Source: Comamonadaceae bacterium (GTDB lineage: Bacteria; Pseudomonadota; Gammaproteobacteria; Burkholderiales; Burkholderiaceae_C). Taken from it: DNA of 64,000 bases. Location: assembly GCA_013297875.1 (NCBI GenBank), contig JAAFIW010000003.1:186001-250000 (forward strand), given 5' to 3'. Of the stretch, positions 14,899 to 24,954 are shown one piece after another (the stretch's first letter is position 1; each line of letters starts with the position of its first letter). Under the pieces are notes generated by a model. The model was given only the letters and a program-made list of their open reading frames with translations, was not told the origin of the DNA and did no database searches. The position numbers were made by a program, and so were the translations under genes.

Positions 14899-17742
14899 AT
14901 GTTGAACGCAATCCCGTCCCCCGCCTCCACCACTGTTCCCGCCATGAAGTTGTCCGGCCTGGAGCCCATCCAGGTCGCCAATGGCTCGTTGTTCGTCAAC
15001 ATCGGTGAACGCACCAATGTGACGGGCTCCAAGGCCTTCGCCCGGATGATTTTGAACGGCGAGTTTGACCAGGCCTTGTCGGTGGCCCGCCAACAGGTGG
15101 AAAACGGCGCGCAAATCATCGACATCAACATGGACGAGGCCATGCTGGACAGCCAGGCCGCCATGGTGCGCTTTTTGAACCTGATCGCCAGCGAGCCCGA
15201 CATTGCGCGTGTGCCCATCATGGTGGACAGCTCCAAGTGGAGCGTGATCGAGGCCGGGCTGCGCTGCGTGCAGGGCAAGGGCATCGTCAACTCCATCAGC
15301 ATGAAAGAAGGCGTAGACGAGTTCAAGCGCCAGGCCCGCCTGGTGCGCCGCTATGGCGCAGCGGCGGTGGTGATGGCGTTTGACGAAAAAGGCCAGGCCG
15401 ACACCTTTGCGCGCAAGACCGAGATTTGCGAGCGGGCTTACCGCATCTTGGTTGATGAAGTGGGCTTCCCGCCGGAAGACATTATTTTTGACCCCAATAT
15501 TTTTGCCATCGCCACCGGCATTGAAGAGCACAACAACTACGCGGTTGACTTCATCGAAGCCACCCGCTGGATCAAGCAAAACCTGCCCGGTGCCAAGGTG
15601 TCTGGCGGGGTGAGCAATGTGAGCTTTTCGTTTCGGGGCAACGACCCGGTGCGCGAGGCGATTCACACCGTGTTTCTGTACCACGCGATCAAAGCCGGTA
15701 TGGACATGGGCATCGTGAACGCCGGCATGGTGGGCGTGTATGACGACCTGGAGCCCACCTTGCGCGAGCGGGTGGAAGACGTGGTGTTGAACCGTCAGCC
15801 CGTGTACCGGCCGGGCGAGCCGGCCTTGGACGCAGGCGAGCGCCTGGTCGAAGTGGCCGAAAACGCCAAAGGTGCCGCCAAAGACGACAGCAAAAAGCTC
15901 GAATGGCGGGGCACACCTGAGCAGCCGCGCACGGTAGCGCAGCGCCTCTCGCACGCGCTGGTGCACGGCCTCACCGACTTCATCACGGTGGACACGGAAG
16001 AGGCTTACCAAGATGTGCTGGCCAAAGGCGGCAGGCCGCTGCACGTGATTGAAGGGCCGCTGATGGACGGCATGAATGTGGTGGGCGACTTGTTTGGCCA
16101 GGGCAAGATGTTTTTGCCGCAGGTGGTGAAAAGCGCGCGGGTGATGAAGCAGGCTGTGGCGCACTTGCTGCCGTACATCGAAGAAGAAAAAAAACAGCAA
16201 TTCGCCGCAGGCGAAGACGTGAAGGCCAAGGGAAAAATCATCATTGCCACGGTGAAAGGCGATGTGCACGACATTGGCAAAAACATCGTGACCGTGGTGC
16301 TTCAGTGCAATAACTTTGAAGTGGTGAACATGGGCGTGATGGTGCCTTGCCATGAAATTCTGGCGCGCGCCAAGGTGGAAGGGGCCGACATCGTGGGCTT
16401 GAGCGGCCTGATCACGCCCAGCCTGGAAGAGATGCAATACGTGGCCGCCGAAATGCAAAAAGACGATCATTTCCGCATCAAGAAAATTCCGCTGCTGATT
16501 GGCGGTGCCACCACCAGCCGCGTGCACACGGCGGTGAAAATTGCGCCGCATTACGAAGGCCCGGTGGTCTACGTGCCCGATGCCTCGCGTAGCGTGGGCG
16601 TGGCGCAAAGCCTGCTGTCCGATCAAGCTGCCAAGTACATCGACGAGCTGAACACCGACTACGACAAGGTGCGCCTGCAGCATGCCAACAAAAAGCAGAC
16701 GCCACTGTGGCCTTTGGCCAAGGCACGGGCGAACAGAACACCGATCGACTGGGTGGGCTACCAGCCGCCCGTGCCGAAGTTTCTGGGCCGCCGCGTGTTC
16801 AAAAACTTCGACCTGGGCGAGCTGGCCAAGTACATCGACTGGGGCCCGTTTTTCCAGACCTGGGACCTGGCCGGGCCCTTCCCGGCCATCTTGAAAGACG
16901 AAGTGGTGGGCACCGAGGCCGTGCGCGTGTATGCCGACGGCCAGCGCATGCTCAAGCGCTTGGTGGAAGGCCGCTGGCTCACGGCCAATGCGGTGTTGGG
17001 GTTTTACCCGGCCAATGCAGTGGGTGACGACATCGTGCTGTACACCGACGAGTCGCGCAGCGAAATTGCGCTGACCTGGCACGGCCTGCGCCAGCAGACG
17101 GAAAAGCAGGCCATTGACGGCGTGATGCGGCCCAGCCGCTGCCTGGCCGACTTCATTGCACCGTCACCAAACGCTCCTGAATTGATAGCTGCTGCAGCAG
17201 TATCTACATGGGCTGATGGCTCAAAAGGCTTAAAAATACCCGATTACATCGGCCTGTTTGCCGTCACAGCCGGCATTGGAGTCGACAAGAAGGAGCAGTA
17301 CTTTCTGGCCGACCACGACGACTACAGCGCCATCATGCTCAAAGCCCTGGCCGACCGTCTGGCCGAGGCGTTTGCCGAGTGCCTGCACGAACGCGTGCGG
17401 CGCGACCTGTGGGGCTATGCGCCGCAAGAAGCGCTGGGCATTGAAGACCTGGTGGGCGAAAAATACCAGGGCATTCGCCCCGCGCCGGGCTACCCGGCGT
17501 GCCCCGACCACAGCGTGAAGGCCGAGATGTTCCGTCTGCTGCAATGCGAAGACATTGGCATGGGCGTGACGGAAAGCCTGGCGATGACCCCCGCAGCCAG
17601 TGTGAGCGGCTTTTACTTCAGCCACCCGGCCAGCAGCTATTTCAGCGTGGGAAAAATTGGCGAGGATCAGCTGCAAGACTTGGCCCAGCGCCGCGCCATG
17701 CCGCAGGCCGAGGTGCAGCGGCTGCTGGCCCCCAATTTGTAA
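14899..17742 (+). CDS. metH: Cobalamin-dependent methionine synthase, large polypeptide (lacks homocysteine-binding domain)
   Basis: The protein has 947 residues. In order it has a pterin-binding domain (about 15-300, [15 protein letters not shown]), the B12 cap and Rossmann domains (about 340-570, with [10 protein letters not shown]457 being the cobalt ligand), and the SAM-binding activation domain (about 590-947). The N-terminal zinc homocysteine-methyltransferase module of E. coli MetH is missing; in many Burkholderiales it is a separate gene, but that gene is not upstream here. The ATG at 14899 was preferred to a TTG at 14881. No cobalamin riboswitch was recognised in the short upstream region. 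An R1 repeat lies in frame inside the activation domain (about residues 759-776). Confidence 0.95.
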   Translation: MLNAIPSPASTTVPAMKLSGLEPIQVANGSLFVNIGERTNVTGSKAFARMILNGEFDQALSVARQQVENGAQIIDINMDEAMLDSQAAMVRFLNLIASEPDIARVPIMVDSSKWSVIEAGLRCVQGKGIVNSISMKEGVDEFKRQARLVRRYGAAAVVMAFDEKGQADTFARKTEICERAYRILVDEVGFPPEDIIFDPNIFAIATGIEEHNNYAVDFIEATRWIKQNLPGAKVSGGVSNVSFSFRGNDPVREAIHTVFLYHAIKAGMDMGIVNAGMVGVYDDLEPTLRERVEDVVLNRQPVYRPGEPALDAGERLVEVAENAKGAAKDDSKKLEWRGTPEQPRTVAQRLSHALVHGLTDFITVDTEEAYQDVLAKGGRPLHVIEGPLMDGMNVVGDLFGQGKMFLPQVVKSARVMKQAVAHLLPYIEEEKKQQFAAGEDVKAKGKIIIATVKGDVHDIGKNIVTVVLQCNNFEVVNMGVMVPCHEILARAKVEGADIVGLSGLITPSLEEMQYVAAEMQKDDHFRIKKIPLLIGGATTSRVHTAVKIAPHYEGPVVYVPDASRSVGVAQSLLSDQAAKYIDELNTDYDKVRLQHANKKQTPLWPLAKARANRTPIDWVGYQPPVPKFLGRRVFKNFDLGELAKYIDWGPFFQTWDLAGPFPAILKDEVVGTEAVRVYADGQRMLKRLVEGRWLTANAVLGFYPANAVGDDIVLYTDESRSEIALTWHGLRQQTEKQAIDGVMRPSRCLADFIAPSPNAPELIAAAAVSTWADGSKGLKIPDYIGLFAVTAGIGVDKKEQYFLADHDDYSAIMLKALADRLAEAFAECLHERVRRDLWGYAPQEALGIEDLVGEKYQGIRPAPGYPACPDHSVKAEMFRLLQCEDIGMGVTESLAMTPAASVSGFYFSHPASSYFSVGKIGEDQLQDLAQRRAMPQAEVQRLLAPNL
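17173..17226 (+). repeat. R1 repeat in frame inside metH
   Basis: GAATTGATAGCTGCTGCAGC then AGTATCTACATGGGCTGATG follows the R1 consensus, except that TGA at 17194-17196 is GCA, which keeps the frame open (…[12 protein letters not shown]…). Confidence 0.85.
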
Positions 17743-17757
17743 ACTGATTTGTCACTT

Positions 17758-17782
17758 GGGGTAACGGTTGAATCTGTTACCC
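17758..17782 (+). terminator. Inverted repeat downstream of metH, possible weak terminator
   Basis: GGGTAAC and GTTACCC (17758-17764 and 17776-17782) are 7-bp arms around an 11-nt loop. No T tract follows, so termination is uncertain. A third GGTTACC lies near 17833, so a regulator site is also possible. Confidence 0.4.
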
Positions 17783-17903
17783 GAAAGTGTGCGGTTTGTG
17801 GCAGCCGGTGGCTTGCTCCACGCCAGAGCGGGGGGTTACCATGCGCCGCGCAATGCATGTGTAACGTCCGTCGTCCCGACCTATCTTTTGGAGGATCCTC
17901 CCT

Positions 17904-18503
17904 ATGAATACCACCCGTCTACTGGCTCTGTCCTTGGCACTGGCTGCCGCAAGCTCCGCTGCCCTGGCCCAAACCACGGTCATCACCACCACCCCGGCAC
18001 CGGCACCCATTCCCGCACCCGCGCCAGCGCCTGCTCCAGCGCCTGCCGTGGTTGTGCCCGCACCTGCACCCGTGGTGATCGTGCCCGCCCCACAGCCCGT
18101 GCCGCCACCTGCGGCAGTCGTCCCTGCACCGGCGCCCGTTCCGGTGGCTGTTGCAGCCCCCGTGGTGGTGTGCGATTTGTGTGGCACGGTCACCGAATTG
18201 AAAACCGAAGAGCGCAAAGGCAAGGGCGGCGCGGCCGGTATCGTCGGGGGTGCCCTGGTGGGCGGCTTGCTGGGTAACCAGATTGGCAAGGGCGATGGCA
18301 ACAAAGTGGCCACCGTCGGCGGCGCGGTCGGTGGAGCCGTCGTAGGCAACGAGATTCAAAAGAATGTGACGGGCAAGAAAGTCTGGCTGTCCAGCGTGAA
18401 AATGAAAGACGGCAGCGTCAAAACCGTGGAACAAGACGCGCAACCTGCATGGGTGGTCGGCGATGTGGTCAAGATTGACGGCAACTCCGTCAGCAAGCAG
18501 TAA
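17904..18503 (+). CDS. Glycine-zipper (17 kDa antigen/SlyB-like) surface protein
   Basis: The protein has 199 residues: a signal peptide (residues 1-22, ending ALAQ), a Pro/Ala/Val-rich linker (about 28-92), a short segment with CDLCG, and a glycine-zipper 2TM domain (about 110-155, GIVGGALVGGLLGNQIG). A small beta domain ends the protein (VWLSSVKMKDGSVKTVEQD). Unlike SlyB/Pal relatives it has no lipobox cysteine after the signal peptide, so it is probably periplasmic or membrane-inserted. GGAGG lies before the ATG. Function unknown beyond envelope association. Confidence 0.85.
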   Translation: MNTTRLLALSLALAAASSAALAQTTVITTTPAPAPIPAPAPAPAPAPAVVVPAPAPVVIVPAPQPVPPPAAVVPAPAPVPVAVAAPVVVCDLCGTVTELKTEERKGKGGAAGIVGGALVGGLLGNQIGKGDGNKVATVGGAVGGAVVGNEIQKNVTGKKVWLSSVKMKDGSVKTVEQDAQPAWVVGDVVKIDGNSVSKQ

Positions 18504-18507
18504 ACCG

Positions 18508-18573
18508 GCGTTTTTAAGCCAAATCGGGCAGCAGCCCATTCAAATACTGCTCAAACAGCTATCTATTTGATAG
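18508..18573 (-). repeat. R1 repeat, long intergenic copy
   Basis: It extends from GCGTTTTTAAGCCAAATCGG through AGCAGCCCATT to TACTGCTCAAACAGC and TATCTATTTGATAG. It defines the longer form of R1 (about 65 bp) and abuts a terminator. Confidence 0.8.
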
Positions 18574-18602
18574 TAAAAAAGGACTCCTCGGAGTCCTTTT
18601 TT
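18574..18602. terminator. Bidirectional rho-independent terminator
   Basis: AAAAAAGGACTCC-TC-GGAGTCCTTTTTT is symmetric, with A and T tracts on either side. It serves both the glycine-zipper gene and the convergent Roadblock/GTPase operon. Confidence 0.92.
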
Positions 18603-18623
18603 ACGTTGATGCGAGGGGAAAAA

Positions 18624-18983
18624 TCAGACCGCCAGGTCTTTCTCCACGTCTTGCACCTTGCGGCGCGCCATGGCCAGGTTGCTCTTGGCTTTGTCCAGCA
18701 CGATGTAGATGAACAAGCCTTCTTTGCGTGCCATCGGGCGAATGATGTGGTATTGCTTACCCAGCGTGATCAGAATGTCTTCGATCACGTCGTTCAGGCC
18801 CAGCGCGCGCATGGTTTTCATTTTTGCGCGTACCACTTCGGTGTTGCCCGCAGCCGCGACTTCCATGTCGACACCTGAGCCGATCTGGCCCAGGATCATG
18901 CCGCTGGACGAATCCACCAGCATGGCGCACATGGCGCCGTCCAGCGTGAGCAGCTCCTGCATGGATTGGTTAATGGTTGCCAC
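18624..18983 (-). CDS. Roadblock/LC7 domain protein (third of the operon)
   Basis: The protein has 119 residues. The start is taken as a GTG because AAGGAG lies 7 nt before it and the Roadblock fold begins directly after (ATINQSMQELL); an ATG further up lacks a ribosome site. The domain segment AMLVDSSSGMILGQIG is typical of Roadblock/LC7 proteins, which dimerise and act as GTPase activators or scaffolds for small Ras-like GTPases (as MglB does for MglA). It lies 92 bp after the previous gene of the GTPase operon and ends at the shared terminator, so it is probably the last gene of that operon. Confidence 0.85.
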   Translation of the reverse strand: MATINQSMQELLTLDGAMCAMLVDSSSGMILGQIGSGVDMEVAAAGNTEVVRAKMKTMRALGLNDVIEDILITLGKQYHIIRPMARKEGLFIYIVLDKAKSNLAMARRKVQDVEKDLAV

Positions 18984-19075
18984 GAATCTTCTCCTTGAAT
19001 CGTCACCGTTTACAGATTCCAGTAGCTGTCGCGGCGACATATTCGGCTGCTGCTGGTTGAGGAACTACATACTAG

Positions 19076-19465
19076 CTAGCTTGCAATAACCTTTTGTAAC
19101 GATTCCGTTTCAATCAGGGCTTTGCGAAGTGCCAACACCTGCATGCCCCAATCAGCCCACGCCACACCAGACTTGGCCGCCACGCATATCAACACCCGCG
19201 CAGGTGCATCACCGCAAGGAAACAGCGCCACCACGTGGTCTGCAAAAGAATAGGCCGCCGATTTGAGGCCACCCAAGCTGACCAGCTGCACCGACAGGCG
19301 CTGGTGCACCCGCCAGAACTCCACCGCTGCCTCGCCAATGTGTTCAATATCGGGCAACTGGCCCGCGTGGTGCCAGACCATGCCGCTTTCGGCCTCCACC
19401 AGCGCGCAGCCCTGCACGCCGGGAAACCGGGCCAGTTTTTCAAGATGGGCAGCAATCAAAGGCAT
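19076..19465 (-). CDS. Roadblock-like protein (second of the operon)
   Basis: The protein has 129 residues. Its pattern (LARFPGVQGCALVEAESGMVW, then a VVALFPCGDAPARVLICVA strand pair) suggests a diverged Roadblock/LC7-type fold. The ATG overlaps the stop of the preceding Roadblock gene by one base (TGATG). It is probably a partner or regulator of the MglA-like GTPase encoded two genes upstream. The fold assignment is by pattern and context only. Confidence 0.7.
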   Translation of the reverse strand: MPLIAAHLEKLARFPGVQGCALVEAESGMVWHHAGQLPDIEHIGEAAVEFWRVHQRLSVQLVSLGGLKSAAYSFADHVVALFPCGDAPARVLICVAAKSGVAWADWGMQVLALRKALIETESLQKVIAS

Positions 19466-19854
19466 CAGGCTTGCTCCAGCGCGCGAGCGGCTTTTTTGGC
19501 GTAGTAAATGGCCTGCCCCATGATGGCGTCGCGCCCCGTCACCACGCTCAAGATCAGCGACACATCGGCCCGGCGGGCTTGCAGCATCACGATGTGGCCT
19601 TCCCTGGCCTCTATCACCAAGCTGTCGCACGCCCCCAGGTTGCTTTCTTCGCCAGCAATCGCACCCAAGGCCGCCAGCGAGCTGGCCATCGCCGACAAAC
19701 GGGCCACCTGGGCGGTGTTTTCGGTGCGGGCGGCGACCTCAAAGCCGTCTTCGGTGGAGATCACCACAGCTTTTGCGCCCTTGATGTCGTCCATCACGGT
19801 TTGCACCGCGGCGTCAGCGGCGCGCTGCAAGTTGAAATCAATCTTGGTCGTCAT
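19465..19854 (-). CDS. Roadblock/LC7 domain protein (first of the operon)
   Basis: The protein has 129 residues with a clear Roadblock/LC7 core: AVVISTEDGFEVAART, then ARLSAMASSLAALGAIAGEE and ILSVVTGRDAIMGQAIYYAK. This is the form paired with MglA-like GTPases and with the CvnB/CvnD pair of actinobacterial conservons. It starts 2 bp after the GTPase stop codon, so the two are translated together. Confidence 0.9.
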   Translation of the reverse strand: MTTKIDFNLQRAADAAVQTVMDDIKGAKAVVISTEDGFEVAARTENTAQVARLSAMASSLAALGAIAGEESNLGACDSLVIEAREGHIVMLQARRADVSLILSVVTGRDAIMGQAIYYAKKAARALEQA

Positions 19855-19856
19855 GG

Positions 19857-20393
19857 CTAATCGTTTTCCGTTTTGCTTTCCAGCTGCAACAGCAGCAATT
19901 CCAGAATTTGCACCACCTGCTCACGCTCGCGTACATCGGCGGGCAGCACCGGGCACAGTACACCACGTGATTCCAGGTGCGCCACAAACTTCTCGATGCC
20001 AGGCTGCGGGTGCGTCTCCAGCCGACCCACCGCCACCACGCAGGCGGTGTCTTCTATCAGCTTGGCAAAGCCTTTCAAGTAGCGGTCCAGATCGTCCAGC
20101 GGGTCGCTCCGGCTGTTGTCGATCAGGATGATCAGGCCCAGCGCACCATTGCTCAAAATCTTCCACATGAAGTCAAACCGCTGCTGGCCCGGCGTGCCAT
20201 ACAGGCGCAGCTTTTCGCCGTTGTCCAGTGTCAGCTCGCCATAGTCCATGCCCACCGTGGTCATGGCCTTGGACAGGTTGACGTCGGTGTTGCGCACGTC
20301 GGTGGACAGCGGCGGAATCTCGCTGACCGCGCCAATGGCAGTGGTTTTGCCAGCACCGGTGACGCCGGTGAAAAGAATTTTGTGTTCGATCAC
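19857..20393 (-). CDS. MglA-like small Ras-superfamily GTPase
   Basis: The protein has 178 residues. The P-loop GVTGAGKTT is at residues 10-18, switch II has TPGQQRF (67-73) with Gln where Ras has the catalytic residue, and the base-recognition motif NKxD is replaced by VGRLE (about 122-126), a known deviation in the ARF-like/conservon GTPase group. It cycles between GTP and GDP states and is expected to be controlled by the Roadblock proteins encoded downstream. The gene overlaps the upstream unknown gene by 4 bp. Confidence 0.9.
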   Translation of the reverse strand: MIEHKILFTGVTGAGKTTAIGAVSEIPPLSTDVRNTDVNLSKAMTTVGMDYGELTLDNGEKLRLYGTPGQQRFDFMWKILSNGALGLIILIDNSRSDPLDDLDRYLKGFAKLIEDTACVVAVGRLETHPQPGIEKFVAHLESRGVLCPVLPADVREREQVVQILELLLLQLESKTEND

Positions 20394-21082
20394 GATTTAC
20401 CCAGAGTGAACAGACTCAGCCGGTTGCGAATGCGCGATAGCAAGCCCGTGGGTGCCACGGCTGGGGTGTCCGGTTTTTCCATGGCGGGTGCGGCGCTGGC
20501 AGCGGCGGGCACCGCCGCCCCAGCCAGCAGACCGGCGCGAAGCAGCTCGTTCAAAAAAGCGCCGCATTCGGCCTCTGGCTGGCCGGAGCGACGGTGCAGC
20601 TGGTTCAGTGTCAGTGGTTTGCCGGTCAGCAAGGTGGCCAGCCGCATGCGCTGGGGCGTGGCCACCAGGTCGGCGGGCGGCCAGCGCAGCAGGCGGGCCG
20701 GTGCCTCAGCGTTCCAGTTCACACCGTTTTCAGCCCCTGCAGGGCGCGCTTCAACGATCAGCGCACCCAGACGGTCGAGCTCGTGCTGCAGTTCATCGGC
20801 CCGCAGCGGCATGCACAGGTAGCCGGGGCGCGGGTTGGGCAAGCTGCCCAGCACCAGGGCTTGCTGCTGCTGGCCGCTATTAGCCACCAGGTTTTTCGAC
20901 AGCACGCCCTCGGCCACCATGCGCAAATCAGCGGGTTGGGCCTGGTACAGCCACTCATGCGCGGTGCGGTGTTTGAGCAGGCGCACAAAGCTCTTGACCA
21001 GCAGCTCGTCGCGCGCAGGCAGCCCCTCCACGCTAAACGTCAACACGGCGGCCCGAGCGGGCCTGTTGAGCACCTCGGTCAT
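20390..21082 (-). CDS. Unknown protein of the LOV-GTPase operon, possible C-terminal winged helix
   Basis: The protein has 230 residues and was not recognised as a known family. The N-terminal part (about 10-130) looks alpha/beta. Residues about 140-190 (RMRLATLLTGKPLTLNQLH, then ECGAFLNELLRAGLL) have the spacing of a winged helix-turn-helix. An Ala/Pro-rich linker and a basic C-terminus (GLLSRIRNRLSLFTLGKS) follow. In position it matches DUF742/CvnC of conservons, which is also winged-helix-like, but homology is not shown. It overlaps both neighbours by 4 bp (ATGA), so it is coupled to the photoreceptor and the GTPase. Confidence 0.7.
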   Translation of the reverse strand: MTEVLNRPARAAVLTFSVEGLPARDELLVKSFVRLLKHRTAHEWLYQAQPADLRMVAEGVLSKNLVANSGQQQQALVLGSLPNPRPGYLCMPLRADELQHELDRLGALIVEARPAGAENGVNWNAEAPARLLRWPPADLVATPQRMRLATLLTGKPLTLNQLHRRSGQPEAECGAFLNELLRAGLLAGAAVPAAASAAPAMEKPDTPAVAPTGLLSRIRNRLSLFTLGKS

Positions 21083-21852
21083 GGCGCTCTATCCAACGCT
21101 GCCGCGCTGCCACGCGGGTGCTGCACACCCACAAAATGCGTCACCACACCGGCCGCGTCTCGCACCGGGGAGACGAACAACTCATTTAAAAACATGCTGC
21201 CGTCTTTGCGGTAGTTGCGCAGGATGGCGTGGCCATTGGTTTCGTCGTGGATGGCTTGGCGAATGGTGTCCAGCGCCGGTTGGTGCCGGTCTGTGCCCTG
21301 CAAAAACCGGCAGTTCCGGCCCATGATTTCGGCTGCGGAGTAGCCACTCATGCGCTCAAACATGGGGTTGACGTAGATGATGGGCATGTCAGGGGCGCGT
21401 GCGTCGGAGATCACCACGCCTGCATTCAGTGCCTCCCATTGGCGCTTCATGAAATCCAGGGCTTGTTGGGCTTGCAGCGTGGCGGTGATATTGTTGATGG
21501 CTATCACCTTGAAGCGTTCACCCGCCGGGTTTTTTACACCGCGCGTTTTCAGCAGCAAGTGCACCGCGCCCTCGGCACCTGCGCGCCGGACGGTGCGCTC
21601 GCCGTCCTGTCCGGGCGAACCCAACCATTGCGCCAGGGTCACGTCAGCATCGATTTTTTCCGTCAGGCGGGTCACCGGCATGTTCAGCACGTTCAGGGCC
21701 TCAATGTTCATCATGCGGGCACCGGCTGCGTTGAGCATGACCACGCGGGCCGTGTCGTCCAGCACGCAAATGCCCACATCGGCTTCGTCCAGCCAGGTGG
21801 ACAGCAGGGTTTGCTCAAACAGGTCGTTGGCGCGGGGCGTAGGGTGTGACAT
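21079..21852 (-). CDS. PAS-LOV blue-light photoreceptor protein
   Basis: The protein has 257 residues. A PAS domain (about 15-125) is followed by a LOV domain (about 138-247) carrying the flavin-adduct motif GRNCRFLQG with C181, and the FMN-binding residues R182, Q185, N213 (in NYRKDG), N223 and Q244 (FVGVQ). These mark a photoactive LOV domain. No kinase, cyclase or DNA-binding output domain is present; the chain ends about 10 residues after LOV. The output is therefore probably by contact with the next gene products: it is the first gene of a coupled operon with an MglA-like GTPase and Roadblock proteins. The ATG at 21852 was chosen; longer frames add unrelated residues. Confidence 0.92.
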   Translation of the reverse strand: MSHPTPRANDLFEQTLLSTWLDEADVGICVLDDTARVVMLNAAGARMMNIEALNVLNMPVTRLTEKIDADVTLAQWLGSPGQDGERTVRRAGAEGAVHLLLKTRGVKNPAGERFKVIAINNITATLQAQQALDFMKRQWEALNAGVVISDARAPDMPIIYVNPMFERMSGYSAAEIMGRNCRFLQGTDRHQPALDTIRQAIHDETNGHAILRNYRKDGSMFLNELFVSPVRDAAGVVTHFVGVQHPRGSAAALDRAP

Positions 21853-22028
21853 AGATGAGCGAAATGGGGTTGGGCATCCATTCTTGCACCACCGCGCCCG
21901 CTTTGGGTGCATCGCCAGGTGCGATGGGTCGTCTGTACGACATGGGTGCAACAGCTTTGTTAATTTCTATCTGGTTTGGTGTGTGTTCAAGCCTTTTGGG
22001 CTCAACGTGAAGGTTCGGAGAGCACGAG

Positions 22029-22050
22029 TAGCTATTTATTCGATAGCAAA
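22029..22050. repeat. R1 half-copy at the 3' end of comM
   Basis: TAGCTATTTATTCGATAGC is the palindromic end of R1 without the ATGGGCT arm. It lies 4 bp from the comM stop codon, between comM and the LOV operon start. Confidence 0.5.
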
Positions 22051-22053
22051 AAA

Positions 22054-23583
22054 TCAGCCGAGCATCTTCAACGCCCGCCGGTACTGCACGGCTTCGGCCA
22101 CATGGGTGACTTGCGTGTGCTGGGCACCGGCCAGGTCGGCAATCGTGCGGGCCACCTTCAAGGCGCGGTGGGTGCTGCGGGCGCTCCAGCCCAAGCGGGC
22201 GGCAGCGGTGTTCAGAAACTTGCCAGCGGGCGGATCCAGCAGTACATACAGATCAATTTCTTTGCCCTGCAACGCCTGGTTGGCCTTGCCCTGGCGTGCC
22301 ACCGAGCGCTCGCGGGCTGCGGCGCAGCGCGCGCGGATGCTGGCGGTGGTCTCGCCTGAAGGTGCACCCAGCAATTCGTCGGGCGAAATGGCGGGCACTT
22401 CAATGTGTAAATCCAGCCGGTCCAGCAGCGGGCCGCTGATGCGACCCTGGTAGCGCGAGACCTGGTCGGGCGTGCAGCGGCAGGCTTTGAGCGTGGAGCC
22501 GAGATACCCGCAAGGGCAGGGGTTCATGGCGGCTATCAGCTGAAAGCGCGCCGGAAACTCCGCCTGCCGCGCAGCGCGCGAGATGCGGATGTGGCCCGTT
22601 TCCAGCGGCTCGCGCAGCGCCTCCAGCGCGGCGCGGGGAAACTCGGGCAGTTCATCCAGAAACAGCACACCCTCGTGCGCCAGCGAAATTTCGCCTGGCT
22701 TGGGCGGCGAACCACCCCCCACCAGGGCCACCGCGCTGGCGGTGTGGTGAGGGGCCAGGGTTGGCCGCTGGCCAAACTGCTCCAGCCGGAAGCGCCCGGC
22801 CAGGCTGGCCACCGCCGCGCTTTCCAGCGCCTGCGTGGTGGTCATGGTGGGCAGCAGCCCGGCAAAGCGCTGGGCCAACATCGACTTGCCCGAACCCGGC
22901 GGCCCCACCAGCAGCAGGCTGTGGCCACCGGCTGCTGCAATTTCCAGCGCACGTTTGGGGCCCGCCTGGCCTTTCACGTCGGCCAGGTCGGCATAGGTGG
23001 CTTGGGCTGCAAATGGCACGGGCTGCACGCGGGCCCAGCCGGTGGCTTGCGGGTTGTCGGGTGCTTTTGGTAAAAACTGCTGCACCACATCCAGCAAATG
23101 CGCCGCGCGAAAAACCAGGGTATCGGGCACCAGTGCGGCCTCTTCGGCGCTGCCGGGCGGCAGCACCAGGGTGGACTGAGCCGCTTGCGCGTGCAGCGCC
23201 AGGCTCATGGCCAGCGCACCGCGGACCGGCCGCAACTCACCCGACAGCGACAACTCGCCGGCAAACTCGTGGCCGGCCAGCTTGTTGCCATCAATCTGCC
23301 CACTGGCCGCCAGAATGCCCAGCGCAATTGGCAAATCAAACCGGCCCGAGTCTTTGGGCAGGTCGGCCGGGGCCAGGTTCACGGTGATGCGCTTGTTGCT
23401 GGGAAACTCCAGCCCACTGTTTTGCAAGGCCGAGCGCACCCGCTCCCGCGCCTCTTTCACCTCGGTTTCGGCCAGACCGACCAAGGTGAAACTGGGTAGG
23501 CCATTGGCCAGATGCACCTCGACGGTGACTTGAGCGGCCGTCAAACCCACCAGCGCCCGGCTGCGCACCAAAGACAAGCTCAT
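22054..23583 (-). CDS. comM: ComM/YifB family Mg-chelatase-like AAA+ ATPase
   Basis: The protein has 509 residues, the normal length. An N-terminal ChlI/Lon-like domain (MSLSLVRSRALVGLTAAQV) is followed by an AAA+ module with Walker A GPPGSGKSML and Walker B-type VLFLDELPEF, and a C-terminal Mg-chelatase domain with a zinc-like cluster (CPCGYLG). ComM is a hexameric helicase that drives branch migration during natural transformation, so the host may be or have been competent. The ATG at 23583 fits the family N-terminus. Confidence 0.94.
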   Translation of the reverse strand: MSLSLVRSRALVGLTAAQVTVEVHLANGLPSFTLVGLAETEVKEARERVRSALQNSGLEFPSNKRITVNLAPADLPKDSGRFDLPIALGILAASGQIDGNKLAGHEFAGELSLSGELRPVRGALAMSLALHAQAAQSTLVLPPGSAEEAALVPDTLVFRAAHLLDVVQQFLPKAPDNPQATGWARVQPVPFAAQATYADLADVKGQAGPKRALEIAAAGGHSLLLVGPPGSGKSMLAQRFAGLLPTMTTTQALESAAVASLAGRFRLEQFGQRPTLAPHHTASAVALVGGGSPPKPGEISLAHEGVLFLDELPEFPRAALEALREPLETGHIRISRAARQAEFPARFQLIAAMNPCPCGYLGSTLKACRCTPDQVSRYQGRISGPLLDRLDLHIEVPAISPDELLGAPSGETTASIRARCAAARERSVARQGKANQALQGKEIDLYVLLDPPAGKFLNTAAARLGWSARSTHRALKVARTIADLAGAQHTQVTHVAEAVQYRRALKMLG

Positions 23584-23622
23584 CTTGCGTTTACTCCCTC
23601 TTGCAGTGCTTATGTGAAAAAT

Positions 23623-23658
23623 TGCACCAAATTTGTGCGCATGCTGATAATTGGTGCG
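23623..23658 (+). promoter_or_regulatory. NtrC-like binding sites
   Basis: TGCACCAAATTTGTGCG (23623-23639) fits the NtrC dyad TGCACC-N5-GGTGCA with two mismatches in the right half. A further half-site GGTGCG lies at 23653-23658. They are about 100 bp upstream of a sigma-54 promoter in front of torF-glnK-amtB, the expected arrangement for nitrogen control. Confidence 0.6.
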
Positions 23659-23735
23659 TCCATGGTCTTGTGATACACCCATGCGTCCGTCGTCATGGAT
23701 GTGTCATTTGACGACAGGATTTGCAGATGTGCAAT

Positions 23736-23752
23736 TTGGCACAGTCCCTGCT
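23736..23752 (+). promoter_or_regulatory. Sigma-54 (-24/-12) promoter of torF-glnK-amtB
   Basis: TTGGCACAGTCCCTGCT matches the consensus YTGGCACGRNNNTTGCW at 15 of 17 positions, with GG and GC separated by 10 bp. Transcription would start near 23764, 26 bp before the torF ATG. Confidence 0.8.
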
Positions 23753-23789
23753 TAGTCTCACAACCTTTGTCTATAACCCGGAGCCCCTC

Positions 23790-24928
<1,139 letters not shown>

Positions 24929-24954
24929 CAACAGCCCCATCAGAAAGACACGAC

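Noticed and set aside
14830-17082. A 750-residue open frame on the minus strand opposite metH
   Set aside because: It is His/Ala/Gln-rich, without any domain, and lies fully opposite a certain gene; an artefact of high GC codon bias.
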